From: an uncultured Pseudomonadota bacterium
GTDB lineage: Bacteria > Pseudomonadota > Gammaproteobacteria > UBA6186 > Azoamicaceae
Reading direction: 5' to 3'
Length of the DNA: 33,897 bases
Assembly: GCA_902827015.1 (NCBI GenBank)
Contig: CADEGZ010000008.1
Span: 1-33,897, forward strand
Position numbers and translations under genes: made by a program. Within the stretch, counting starts at the first letter, position 1, and each line of letters opens with the position of its first letter. The notes under the pieces were generated by a model. It was not told the origin of the DNA, did no database searches, and worked only from the letters and a program-made list of their open reading frames with translations. Below, in pieces: positions 27,211 through 33,897 of the stretch.

Positions 27211-27888
27211 CTATTTCTTATTACAACAAAGCGCGAATAAGTAGTGCGCCATTTTGTGGTATCCAGTATGTAAAACTTCATCATTCATTGAAAACATATA
27301 TACGTTGTGGAAAAAATTTTTCATGGTTGTTTTTAGAGTGGGCATCGATTGGCAATTAACGTGGCCAGCTTTACTAATTGGAGAAGCATAAGTTTGGCTT
27401 TCTAATGAAGGCATACCGATAATTAAAGTTCCGTCTTTTGTAAGGGGGGTTATTAGGTTTTTAAGGAAAATTTTTTCATTTTCTGGTTCAATGTGCTCTA
27501 ATACATCTAATGCATAAATTCCATCATACTGTCCAGCAATTGGACCACCATTGATTAAATCGTGAGTAAAGCAATCCTTGAAACGCCACTGTGGTAACAT
27601 TCTAGATTGGATATCATCAATAAATAGGGGATCAAAGTCAGTTACTGTAAGATTTTCAACTTCTTGTTGCACAATGCGGCTTGCAAATGCATCACCACAA
27701 CCTGCCTCTAAGACATTCTTACACCCAGAAAGCATCTTTGAAACAAATTTGTATCGGGCAAATGTAAAAGTAAGGCGCCTTGGATCATCATACCAGGCTT
27801 GGTTTAACATTAAGCCTAATTTTTCTTGCCCATGCTGCTTTAAATAGTCGAGAGATACATTATATTGAGGCTCTTTTGTCGAGTACAT
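27211..27888 (-). CDS. Class I SAM-dependent methyltransferase, minus strand
   Basis: 225 residues. SAM motif I VLEAGCGDAFA (59-69), acidic strand end TVTDFDPLF, and ALDVLEHIEPENE as motif for the post-I/II region. It resembles UbiE/COQ5-like or sugar methyltransferases; the substrate is not evident. AAGGAAAA precedes the ATG on the minus strand. It is the only minus-strand gene to the right of 2.8 kb, facing the E1 beta gene with a 22-base gap and divergent from the glycosyltransferase. That isolation suggests independent insertion or separate regulation. Confidence 0.83.
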   Translation of the reverse strand: MYSTKEPQYNVSLDYLKQHGQEKLGLMLNQAWYDDPRRLTFTFARYKFVSKMLSGCKNVLEAGCGDAFASRIVQQEVENLTVTDFDPLFIDDIQSRMLPQWRFKDCFTHDLINGGPIAGQYDGIYALDVLEHIEPENEKIFLKNLITPLTKDGTLIIGMPSLESQTYASPISKAGHVNCQSMPTLKTTMKNFFHNVYMFSMNDEVLHTGYHKMAHYLFALCCNKK

Positions 27889-28017
27889 TTACTTTTCCTT
27901 ATAGGTGCTTTTAGAGACTAAAGCATAATTTAGCTTATTAAGGTTAGTGAAGTCTATATGGTTTCCACATAAACACAAAGTATTGTAACAAACCAGAGTA
28001 ATAAGCTATTTTTATAA

Positions 28018-28055
28018 CATAAAAACATAAATATTTAAATATTTATGTTTTTATG
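28018..28055. repeat. Perfect 38-bp AT-rich palindrome in a divergent gap
   Basis: Two 19-base arms are exact inverted copies with no spacer; only 4 of 38 bases are G or C. It lies between the start of the minus-strand methyltransferase (27888) and the plus-strand glycosyltransferase (28098), about 43 bases from the latter. It could be a dimeric regulator's operator, a cruciform, or a bidirectional transcription-ending hairpin. No run of T beyond the arms is present on either side. Confidence 0.85.
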
Positions 28056-28097
28056 GGACAATAATGAGCTTATTGAGCGAGGGAGTATACCAACGTA

Positions 28098-28829
28098 ATG
28101 GGTATTGACGAGCAAAAAACAATTAGCTTAGCAGTTGTGGCTTTAGATGAAGAGCTACTAATACAAGATACTGTAGAATCGATTCTAAAACAAGTTAGCT
28201 GTTATTTTTTAGAGTATGAAATAATTTTAATCAATGATGGTAGTACCGATAATACCGGGCCCATTATGGATAAGTTAGCAGATAAACATAGCATGGTAAA
28301 AGTATTGCATAATCCCACTAATTTGGGCTTAGGTGCTTCATTTCAACGTGCCTTACGGGAAAGTCGGTTCGAATATTTTATGATGTTGTGTGGAGATGGG
28401 GGGTTACCTGCCGAAAGCTTACCTTCTATTTTTAAAGCGGTAGGTACTGTTGATATTATCATTCCGCATATAACAAATTTAATGGACATAAAAACGCCTA
28501 TGCGATATCTGATTTCTAGAACTTATACCACGTTATTGAATTGTTTTTTTAGACAAAAGCTTAGCTATTATAATGGGTTGCCGGTATATCGGGTAGATTT
28601 ATTGCGACAGATTAAAATTAAGAGCTCTGGTTTTGGGTTTCAAGGAGAAATTATTATTAAATTGTTAAAAGCCGGGTGTAGTTATGTAGAGATTCAAATA
28701 TTAGGCTCTGAAAAAGCACATCGTTCTCGGGCAATTAGTGTACGTAATTTTATTAATGTGGCAAAAACTTTTTTTAATTTGGTTTTGGAAATTGCATTTT
28801 TCAATCCTACCTCGATCAAACGTTCGTAA
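28098..28829 (+). CDS. Glycosyltransferase family 2
   Basis: 243 residues, GT-A fold. SLAVVALDEE strand, then the nucleotide-binding INDGSTDNT (45-53), then MLCGDGG (about 96-102) in place of the usual DxD region, and YYNGLPVYRVDLL and FGFQGEIIIKLL later, as in polyprenyl-phosphate mannosyl/glucosyltransferase-like members. No membrane helices are clear except a possible C-terminal hydrophobic stretch. It probably transfers a sugar from a nucleotide to a lipid carrier or to the glycan. A GGGAG purine run lies about 12 bases upstream of the ATG, a rather long spacing. It begins the fourth transcription unit, with the SIS isomerase 32 bases after it. Confidence 0.85.
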   Translation: MGIDEQKTISLAVVALDEELLIQDTVESILKQVSCYFLEYEIILINDGSTDNTGPIMDKLADKHSMVKVLHNPTNLGLGASFQRALRESRFEYFMMLCGDGGLPAESLPSIFKAVGTVDIIIPHITNLMDIKTPMRYLISRTYTTLLNCFFRQKLSYYNGLPVYRVDLLRQIKIKSSGFGFQGEIIIKLLKAGCSYVEIQILGSEKAHRSRAISVRNFINVAKTFFNLVLEIAFFNPTSIKRS

Positions 28830-28861
28830 TTTAATAATTTAGTTTAAAGGAGCAATTTGTC

Positions 28862-29446
28862 ATGTCTCATGCAGTTCGGTATTTTTCTGAAGCGAAAGAA
28901 TTAATAGAATTATTAGACTTAAACGCCGTTGAAGAGTTAGCTGTAGCATTAAGTAGTTTGCGAGAGCAAGGGGGGAGGCTTTTTATTTTAGGAGTAGGTG
29001 GTAGTGCTGCTAATGCCAGCCATGCAGTTAACGATTTTCGAAAACTTTGTGGTATTGAAACATACTCTCCTACTGATAATGTGTCAGAATTAACAGCACG
29101 TACCAACGATGAAGGGTGGGAGACAGTATTTTCATCATGGCTTGTGGTAAGTAAAGCAAATAGTAAGGATGCAATTTTAGTATTATCTGTTGGGGGCGGT
29201 AATGCCGAACGAAACGTAAGTCCAAATATTATCAATGGTCTTAATGAAGCAAAAAAACGTAACCTTAAAATATTTGGTATTGTTGGGCGAGATGGAGGTT
29301 ATACAAAACAAGTGGGAGATCAAGTGATTTTGATCCCAACTGTTTCAGCATTACACGTTACTCCGCATGTGGAAGCATTCCAAGCCTTGGTTTGGCATTG
29401 CCTTGTTTCACATCCAAAATTGCAATTAAATGCTACAAAGTGGTAG
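28862..29446 (+). CDS. SIS-domain phosphosugar isomerase, GmhA-like
   Basis: 194 residues, single SIS domain. GVGGSAANASH (44-54) matches the GmhA GNGGSAADAQH segment, LSVGGGN is the second phosphate-binding loop, and HVEAFQALVWHC stands where GmhA has the C-terminal zinc-ligand helix (Q/E then H). Against GmhA the first His is kept (H54) while the Glu four residues on is Asp58. GmhA makes D-glycero-D-manno-heptose 7-phosphate from sedoheptulose 7-phosphate. This protein may do that or use a related ketose phosphate. Together with the kinase/adenylyltransferase at 7404 it supports a heptose-like activated sugar. AAGGAG lies about 10 bases before the ATG. Confidence 0.84.
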   Translation: MSHAVRYFSEAKELIELLDLNAVEELAVALSSLREQGGRLFILGVGGSAANASHAVNDFRKLCGIETYSPTDNVSELTARTNDEGWETVFSSWLVVSKANSKDAILVLSVGGGNAERNVSPNIINGLNEAKKRNLKIFGIVGRDGGYTKQVGDQVILIPTVSALHVTPHVEAFQALVWHCLVSHPKLQLNATKW

Positions 29447-29452
29447 TCCATC

Positions 29453-31342
29453 TTGTTTATAGCTCGTAATTTTTTTTTCAAAAAATTTACTCCTTATTGG
29501 GCTGGATTCTTTCTTGTTTTATTCATTTATTTAATTTCTTATGGATGGTTGCTATGGTTTTCTGATTATATCCCGTACGTCATAGATAATAATGAATCCT
29601 TTTCGGCATTGTGGCATGCTTATAACCTTTACCATGGTGATTTATCAAAAAGTTTTGGTTTAACTGATGAAACCTTTCATCCTTTTCCAGACGCTCATCC
29701 GATGATTCACTCGCATCAAGGCGATTGGCCACGCATTTTTGCCTATCTACTCTACAGCCTTGGGGCCAAAAGCATTGAAAGCCAGATTATTATTACGACT
29801 TTTACCATTGGGTTATTAGTTATCTGGTTTATGTATGATTACTTTGCTCGCATATCGACTCTCCTTTTTTCTGTATTGGCATGTATTATCATGATGAGTG
29901 ATTATGTATTGTTTGCAGAATGGCAAGTTAATACTTATCGTGTGTGGCATGCTTTTTTGGTTTTCTCAAGTTTATTATGTGTTCATGGGCTGGCGACGAG
30001 TCCCCGAAAAAAGATGTGGTTGGGGCTAACCATTTTGAATTATGCCTGTTTGTTTTACTGGGAATTAGTTTTTGCGACGTTTGTATCCATCTGGGCAGGC
30101 TTATACGCTATTTTTTTATATTTCCGTCAATTAAAGAAAGTAGCTTTGTATGTTGTTTGTCAATTCAGCGGTCTTATGATTGGTTTGGGCGTTCTTATTA
30201 CACAATTAGTTGCTTTTATGGGGTGGGCGGATCTTATCAAAGACTTAAATTTAACTTTTATAGCCAGAAATTTAACATCAGATCCGAAAGCTCTTCGGAA
30301 TATACTGTCAGAATTTTATAATGATCGTAATATTTTATTTTTCTATAATATGCAAGACGGTTCCTGTTATAAAAATATAACTACTTTTGTAAAAAGTTTT
30401 TTTCAATACGGTTTTCAAATTTATTCCTCACTATTTAGTGTGGTGGTGTTTATTTTATGCTTTTTTTGGTTGTTTAATCTTGGAACTTCTTTATCAAAGG
30501 ATAAGCAGTATAAGGCAATTGGATTATTTGGGGTGATTTTTGCATTAACACTATTGGTAGTCTCTTTGAACCATAGCGTGAATTTTATTGCAAGCTTTTT
30601 AATTTCGTTTACACTGCTCATTAGTATATTGTTATGGATCCAATACTCTACGTATATAGATCAAAAAAGAGTTTTATGGTTATTAATATCCCCCTTATTT
30701 GTTTTTTTAGCAATATTTTCTCGGTATTATTTTCCGGTACCCAAATGGCTAGATATTATACTCTTCTTTCCTCTTTTCCTAGTAATATCTTATTTATTAA
30801 GTTGGTTTGTAGTAATGACAAGTAAATTATCGATGATGCCACAAAAGGGCAGCACAATTTTTGTTTTGAATCGAGTTCTTTGCTGCACATTATTTATAAT
30901 GAGTATTTCTTCTTTAGTGTATATACAGGATTTTTTATACGACCCCTCCCTAAGGGAGCTTTGGTTAAATGCGCTTTCTTTACCTTATTCTTTTTTTACC
31001 TGGGGTTTTATCACAATAGCGCTTATTTGTAGTGTTTCCATACTGATTTTATCTCAGAAGGAAAAGGATCTGTTTGGAGATAGTGATAAAGGAAAATTGT
31101 TAGGCGTAGGATATTATTTGCTATGTGGGTTCATGGCTTATACTATCATTTATTGGTTGTCACCCGGTTATCTTTTTTCGGGCTATCTTACTCGCTATGC
31201 TCCATTTCATGTTTTTATCATAAACGTATTAGTTTCTGTTGCTTTATACACACTTTTAATGTTAACCAAAAATTTCGTTCGAACAGCTTATATATATTGG
31301 CCAGTTGAAGCATCTTTTATTTTTAGAAGATTAGCCAAATGA
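29453..31342 (+). CDS. Giant GT-C-like membrane protein, family copy 3, membrane part
   Basis: 629 residues starting at TTG, 7 bases after the isomerase stop; no nearby ATG exists and the first membrane helix (about 18-36) needs this start. YIPYVIDNNESF carries Asp45 and Glu48, followed by AHPMIHSH and YRVWHAFL, matching copies 1 and 2. It ends at FIFRRLAK, just before the last membrane helix found in copy 2. The remainder of the homologous protein is encoded by the next gene in another frame, joined by an ATGA overlap. It is probably the membrane catalytic half of the GT-C-like protein. Whether the split is natural or a frameshift is open. Confidence 0.8.
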   Translation: MFIARNFFFKKFTPYWAGFFLVLFIYLISYGWLLWFSDYIPYVIDNNESFSALWHAYNLYHGDLSKSFGLTDETFHPFPDAHPMIHSHQGDWPRIFAYLLYSLGAKSIESQIIITTFTIGLLVIWFMYDYFARISTLLFSVLACIIMMSDYVLFAEWQVNTYRVWHAFLVFSSLLCVHGLATSPRKKMWLGLTILNYACLFYWELVFATFVSIWAGLYAIFLYFRQLKKVALYVVCQFSGLMIGLGVLITQLVAFMGWADLIKDLNLTFIARNLTSDPKALRNILSEFYNDRNILFFYNMQDGSCYKNITTFVKSFFQYGFQIYSSLFSVVVFILCFFWLFNLGTSLSKDKQYKAIGLFGVIFALTLLVVSLNHSVNFIASFLISFTLLISILLWIQYSTYIDQKRVLWLLISPLFVFLAIFSRYYFPVPKWLDIILFFPLFLVISYLLSWFVVMTSKLSMMPQKGSTIFVLNRVLCCTLFIMSISSLVYIQDFLYDPSLRELWLNALSLPYSFFTWGFITIALICSVSILILSQKEKDLFGDSDKGKLLGVGYYLLCGFMAYTIIYWLSPGYLFSGYLTRYAPFHVFIINVLVSVALYTLLMLTKNFVRTAYIYWPVEASFIFRRLAK

Positions 31343-32292
31343 TCAACCGTTTTCCTTTTAGAATATTATCAGCAATTGTGTGTACGAGCATATTTTTCTT
31401 GATAATTTTTCATTGGTTTTTCATTCAATATCAATATATTCACTTATTACCTCCCAATGTGTTTAATTTTGTAAAGTTATTTAAATTAGAAATGTTTCAA
31501 GGGAAGTCTTCAGTCTCAAATACTTATTCTCTACCCTTTGCCATTCAAATGAATGGGTGGGCTTTTCATGATCATAATATTGCCTCTACTAAGTTAGAAT
31601 TTGGAGATAGAGGATATTTTTTTTCTAAGCCCGAATATCTATGGTTTGCAGATCGAAAAGTTAACCCTCTTTACTCGCGTCCAGATTTGTTTGTGTGTTT
31701 TGTCCACCAAAATCTTGTTACTGCACTGCATCGGTATAAAAATCCGAATACAGAAATTGCTGAGTGCTCTGGTTATCATATTGTACGACAAGCTTTATTT
31801 TTGGAAAAAAATGAATTAGGCCATAAACTAATTCAACGCGATAAAACTAATTTGAATATGTGGGCAATTGTTCAAATAGGTTGGGATTTTCCGCCGTACT
31901 TAGAAAAGTTAAGTGAAGATAAAGCAGAAAAAATGGATATATCGTTTTATAAGAAAGGAGATGTAAATACGCTTAGGGTGCAATATAAATATAAACAACA
32001 GAACAACGTTGAAGAAAGCAGTTCATTGATACAATTGTATAATACTTATAGATCAAATTATGGTTGTTATTTATCTTCACAAGAAATTGCGCGTGCTTAT
32101 TCAAGTGGTAACGGCACTTATTTGAAAATCCCAGAAGTATTATCAGGGGAATTTGCAATAGTTGTTACTCCAAAATCGCTTACTAGAACGGGGGATAGAT
32201 GGATAAGTCGTGTGTTTAAAATTAGTCAGGGGGAAATTACTCAAGGGAGTGAATGTAAGATGTGGCAAGGTATAAGGGACTTGCGTTATTAG
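31339..32292 (+). CDS. Soluble C-terminal half of GT-C-like family copy 3, separate gene
   Basis: 317 residues. One membrane helix at about 10-28 (ILSAIVCTSIFFLIIF), then a periplasmic-type region whose blocks YLWFADRKVN, RPDLFVCFV and GWDFPPYL align in order with the C-terminal region of the 1313-residue protein at 17956 (YLWLADRNKN, EPDYFVCMI, DWNEPPYL). It lacks the fibronectin type III tail of that protein. It starts at ATG overlapping the previous stop by four bases, with only a weak AGAAGA purine run upstream, so translation likely depends on coupling. It may form a complex with the membrane half. Confidence 0.78.
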   Translation: MINRFPFRILSAIVCTSIFFLIIFHWFFIQYQYIHLLPPNVFNFVKLFKLEMFQGKSSVSNTYSLPFAIQMNGWAFHDHNIASTKLEFGDRGYFFSKPEYLWFADRKVNPLYSRPDLFVCFVHQNLVTALHRYKNPNTEIAECSGYHIVRQALFLEKNELGHKLIQRDKTNLNMWAIVQIGWDFPPYLEKLSEDKAEKMDISFYKKGDVNTLRVQYKYKQQNNVEESSSLIQLYNTYRSNYGCYLSSQEIARAYSSGNGTYLKIPEVLSGEFAIVVTPKSLTRTGDRWISRVFKISQGEITQGSECKMWQGIRDLRY

Positions 32293-32303
32293 TTGGAGTT
32301 TTT

Positions 32304-32651
32304 ATGTTCAAAAGCTTAAAGGTTATTTATAGCATCATTGATGCGAAAACTCGCACGCGGGTTCCTTTAGCTTTTTTAATCATATTATTGTTGAGTTGCT
32401 TAGAAATTTTTGGAATTAGTCTAATTTTCCCGTTAATTCAAAGTATTGTAGGTAAAGGAAACGTAACATATTTAAATTATTTTAAAGCTTTAGTGCCTTG
32501 GATAAAAGTAAATTCAGATCATCATTTGGTTATAATGATATCATCTTTTGTTTTTGGGTTGTTTATATTAACAAACATTTTATCCATTTTCTTAATAAGG
32601 TGGCAAGTAACATTTCTTGCCAAAGCTGACTTGAATTTGTCTACGCGTTGA
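32304..32651 (+). CDS. ABC exporter, N-terminal fragment ended by in-frame TGA
   Basis: 115 residues, start at ATG 32304 with TTGGAG just upstream, 11 bases after the previous gene. It encodes the first two membrane helices (LIILLLSCLEIFGISLIFPLI and the IMISSFVFGLFILTNIL region) of an ABC exporter. The frame stops at TGA 32649-32651 just after NLSTR and stays open from the next codon to the window edge. Where family members read LSxRLL or similar, a Leu codon is expected; TTA to TGA is a single change. This is a broken or recoded gene unless an assembly error explains it. Confidence 0.75.
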   Translation: MFKSLKVIYSIIDAKTRTRVPLAFLIILLLSCLEIFGISLIFPLIQSIVGKGNVTYLNYFKALVPWIKVNSDHHLVIMISSFVFGLFILTNILSIFLIRWQVTFLAKADLNLSTR

Positions 32652-33897
32652 ATGAAGCAATATATGTCCATGCCATACTTGGTTTGTTTGTCTAGCAATT
32701 CGGTAGATATGGCTCGAAATATTATGAACGTAGTAAGTGCAGCGTGCAGTACGTTTCTAGGTGGGGTACTTATCATAGCGACAGAATTTGTAATGATCAC
32801 TGGCATTATTGCAATGCTTGTCTTATTTTCGCCAATAACCATGCTCAGTATTAGTTTGTTTTTAGGGTCCATGGCTTGGATGTTTCAGTCCTATTTTAAA
32901 AGAAAAGTTACTAGGAGTGGTGAAGTCTATCTTGAAGCAACAAGTAAAGCTTGGAAAAATATTGTGCAAACTTTTTTGGTGATTAAAGATCTACGGGTTT
33001 TAGGGCGTGAAGAAAATGTATTTAAAGATTTTTGTAAACTTCGTGAGCAATTATTTCAAGTGGAAGTAATTCAAAAATTTACTCATTTTTTACCACGATA
33101 TTTTTTGGAAATCGTTTTCTCTATAGCCGCTTTATTATTTTGTATTTTTATTTTTAAGTTTCAGGAGGGGGGTTCTGCGAAACATCTTGCGTTATTGGGT
33201 GTGGTGGGTGTTTCTTTTGTTCGTTTAATTCCATCTGTAAATAGAATATTGGCAATGCTACAAATAGTTCGCACGAATATACCTGCTGTAGAAGCCTTGA
33301 AAAATAGTATACACGCAAATGATAAATTCAAATTTAAGCAAGAGGTATCTAGTGACGATTATTTGCCAGAAGAGCAAAGCGGATTAATTTTAAAGCAAGT
33401 AAGTTTTGTATATCCAGGCCGTGAAGAAGCAGCTATCAGAGAAATCAATTTAGCCATTCATTGGGGGGAATCGATTGGTTTAGTAGGCGAATCTGGTTCT
33501 GGCAAAAGCACCTTAGTTGATATTATTTTGGGGTTGCTTTCACCCAATAGTGGGAAGATATTACTAGACGGCGAAGAGCTTTCAAAAAGGTTAATTGTTT
33601 GGCAAAAAAGGATTGGTTATGTTCCTCAAAACATTTATTTGTGTGATGATACAATCTTGTATAATATTGCCTTAGGAATACCAAAAAACGAACTTGATGA
33701 AGTAGCCTTGTTTAAGGCAATAAAGCTCTCAAATGTAGAAAGTTTCCTTGGATCTTTACCAGATGGTCTTAATACCGTTGTAGGAGAGCGAGGCGTGCAA
33801 TTATCAGGCGGGCAGAGGCAATGTATTGGTATTGCTCGGGCATTGTATCACGATCCTTCGGTACTCATATTAGATGAAGCAACTTCTTCATTAGATA
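32652..33897 (+). CDS. ABC exporter, permease/ATPase remainder, partial at window end
   Basis: 415 codons, open from ATG 32652 (directly after the TGA) to the window edge, so the C terminus is missing. Residues about 1-225 give the rest of the transmembrane domain; the nucleotide-binding domain has Walker A GESGSGKST (279-287), signature LSGGQ (384-388) and Walker B VLILDEA (about 402-408). It resembles fused exporter/flippases such as PglK or MsbA, which export lipid-linked glycans across the inner membrane. The only start is a reinitiation-type ATG touching the stop. The pieces would need to assemble, or the gene is a pseudogene. Confidence 0.8.
   Translation, partial: MKQYMSMPYLVCLSSNSVDMARNIMNVVSAACSTFLGGVLIIATEFVMITGIIAMLVLFSPITMLSISLFLGSMAWMFQSYFKRKVTRSGEVYLEATSKAWKNIVQTFLVIKDLRVLGREENVFKDFCKLREQLFQVEVIQKFTHFLPRYFLEIVFSIAALLFCIFIFKFQEGGSAKHLALLGVVGVSFVRLIPSVNRILAMLQIVRTNIPAVEALKNSIHANDKFKFKQEVSSDDYLPEEQSGLILKQVSFVYPGREEAAIREINLAIHWGESIGLVGESGSGKSTLVDIILGLLSPNSGKILLDGEELSKRLIVWQKRIGYVPQNIYLCDDTILYNIALGIPKNELDEVALFKAIKLSNVESFLGSLPDGLNTVVGERGVQLSGGQRQCIGIARALYHDPSVLILDEATSSLD

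Noticed and set aside
28018-28055. Palindrome as a classical intrinsic terminator
   Set aside because: It has almost no G/C in the stem, no following U run, and sits between divergent starts rather than after a gene.
31300-31342. Programmed ribosomal frameshift joining the two halves of copy 3
   Set aside because: No heptameric slippery run precedes the stop; the ATGA overlap resembles ordinary coupling used elsewhere in the locus.
32649-32690. Selenocysteine decoding of the TGA
   Set aside because: I see no convincing SECIS-like hairpin just after the TGA, and the family does not have Cys at this place; Leu is expected.
1-33897. CRISPR array, insertion sequence, tRNA or rRNA genes
   Set aside because: No regularly spaced short repeats, no transposase-like ORF with terminal inverted repeats, and no recognisable tRNA or rRNA segment were found by eye.

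Overview
The window is one end of a large surface-glycan locus from an AT-rich bacterium. It was read without any database search. Low G+C, Gram-negative style nucleotide-sugar genes, a heptose-type kinase/adenylyltransferase and an ankyrin-repeat, effector-like protein suggest a gammaproteobacterium, perhaps a host-associated one of the Legionellales type. That placement is inference and is weak.

Layout. (1) 1-2806, minus strand: a roughly 905-residue protein with four internal 38-47 residue repeats and a short C-terminal ankyrin block. (2) 3135-4307: an unrecognised, possibly GT-B-like protein standing alone. (3) 4638-13624: a tightly packed plus-strand operon, mostly with overlapping or nearly abutting genes. 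It encodes a transaldolase-like enzyme, two extended SDR epimerase/dehydratases, a domain-inverted heptose-type adenylyltransferase/PfkB kinase, a Gfo/Idh/MocA oxidoreductase, a UDP-glucose-dehydrogenase-like protein lacking the catalytic Cys, and two sister SDR proteins flanking a SAM methyltransferase. (4) 13849-21897: an FkbM-type methyltransferase and two giant multi-pass membrane proteins (1084 and 1313 residues). (5) 21978-25000: an acyltransferase-3 protein that appears to start at ATT, a small unknown membrane protein, and a flippase-like (LPG-synthase TM/YbhN-type) protein. (6) 25098-27188: paired thiamine-diphosphate E1 alpha/beta enzymes with no E2 or E3. (7) 27211-27888, minus strand: a lone methyltransferase, separated by a divergent gap holding a perfect 38-bp palindrome from (8) 28098-33897: a family 2 glycosyltransferase, a GmhA-like SIS isomerase, a third giant membrane protein split in two, and an ABC exporter interrupted by an in-frame TGA and running off the window.

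How it may work together (inference). The transaldolase-like protein, ThDP E1 pair, SIS isomerase, PfkB kinase and nucleotidyltransferase look like a route to a higher-carbon or branched sugar phosphate that is nucleotide-activated. The SDRs, oxidoreductases and methyltransferases would then tailor it. The GT2, the GT-C-like membrane proteins, the acyltransferase, the flippase-like protein and the ABC exporter would assemble, decorate and export the glycan. The most unusual content is a three-member family of giant membrane proteins sharing an IPxVxDxxE[ST][FY] loop motif, plus the odd enzyme complement of the sugar pathway. Two neighbouring genes at the right end are split, which may mean recent decay.
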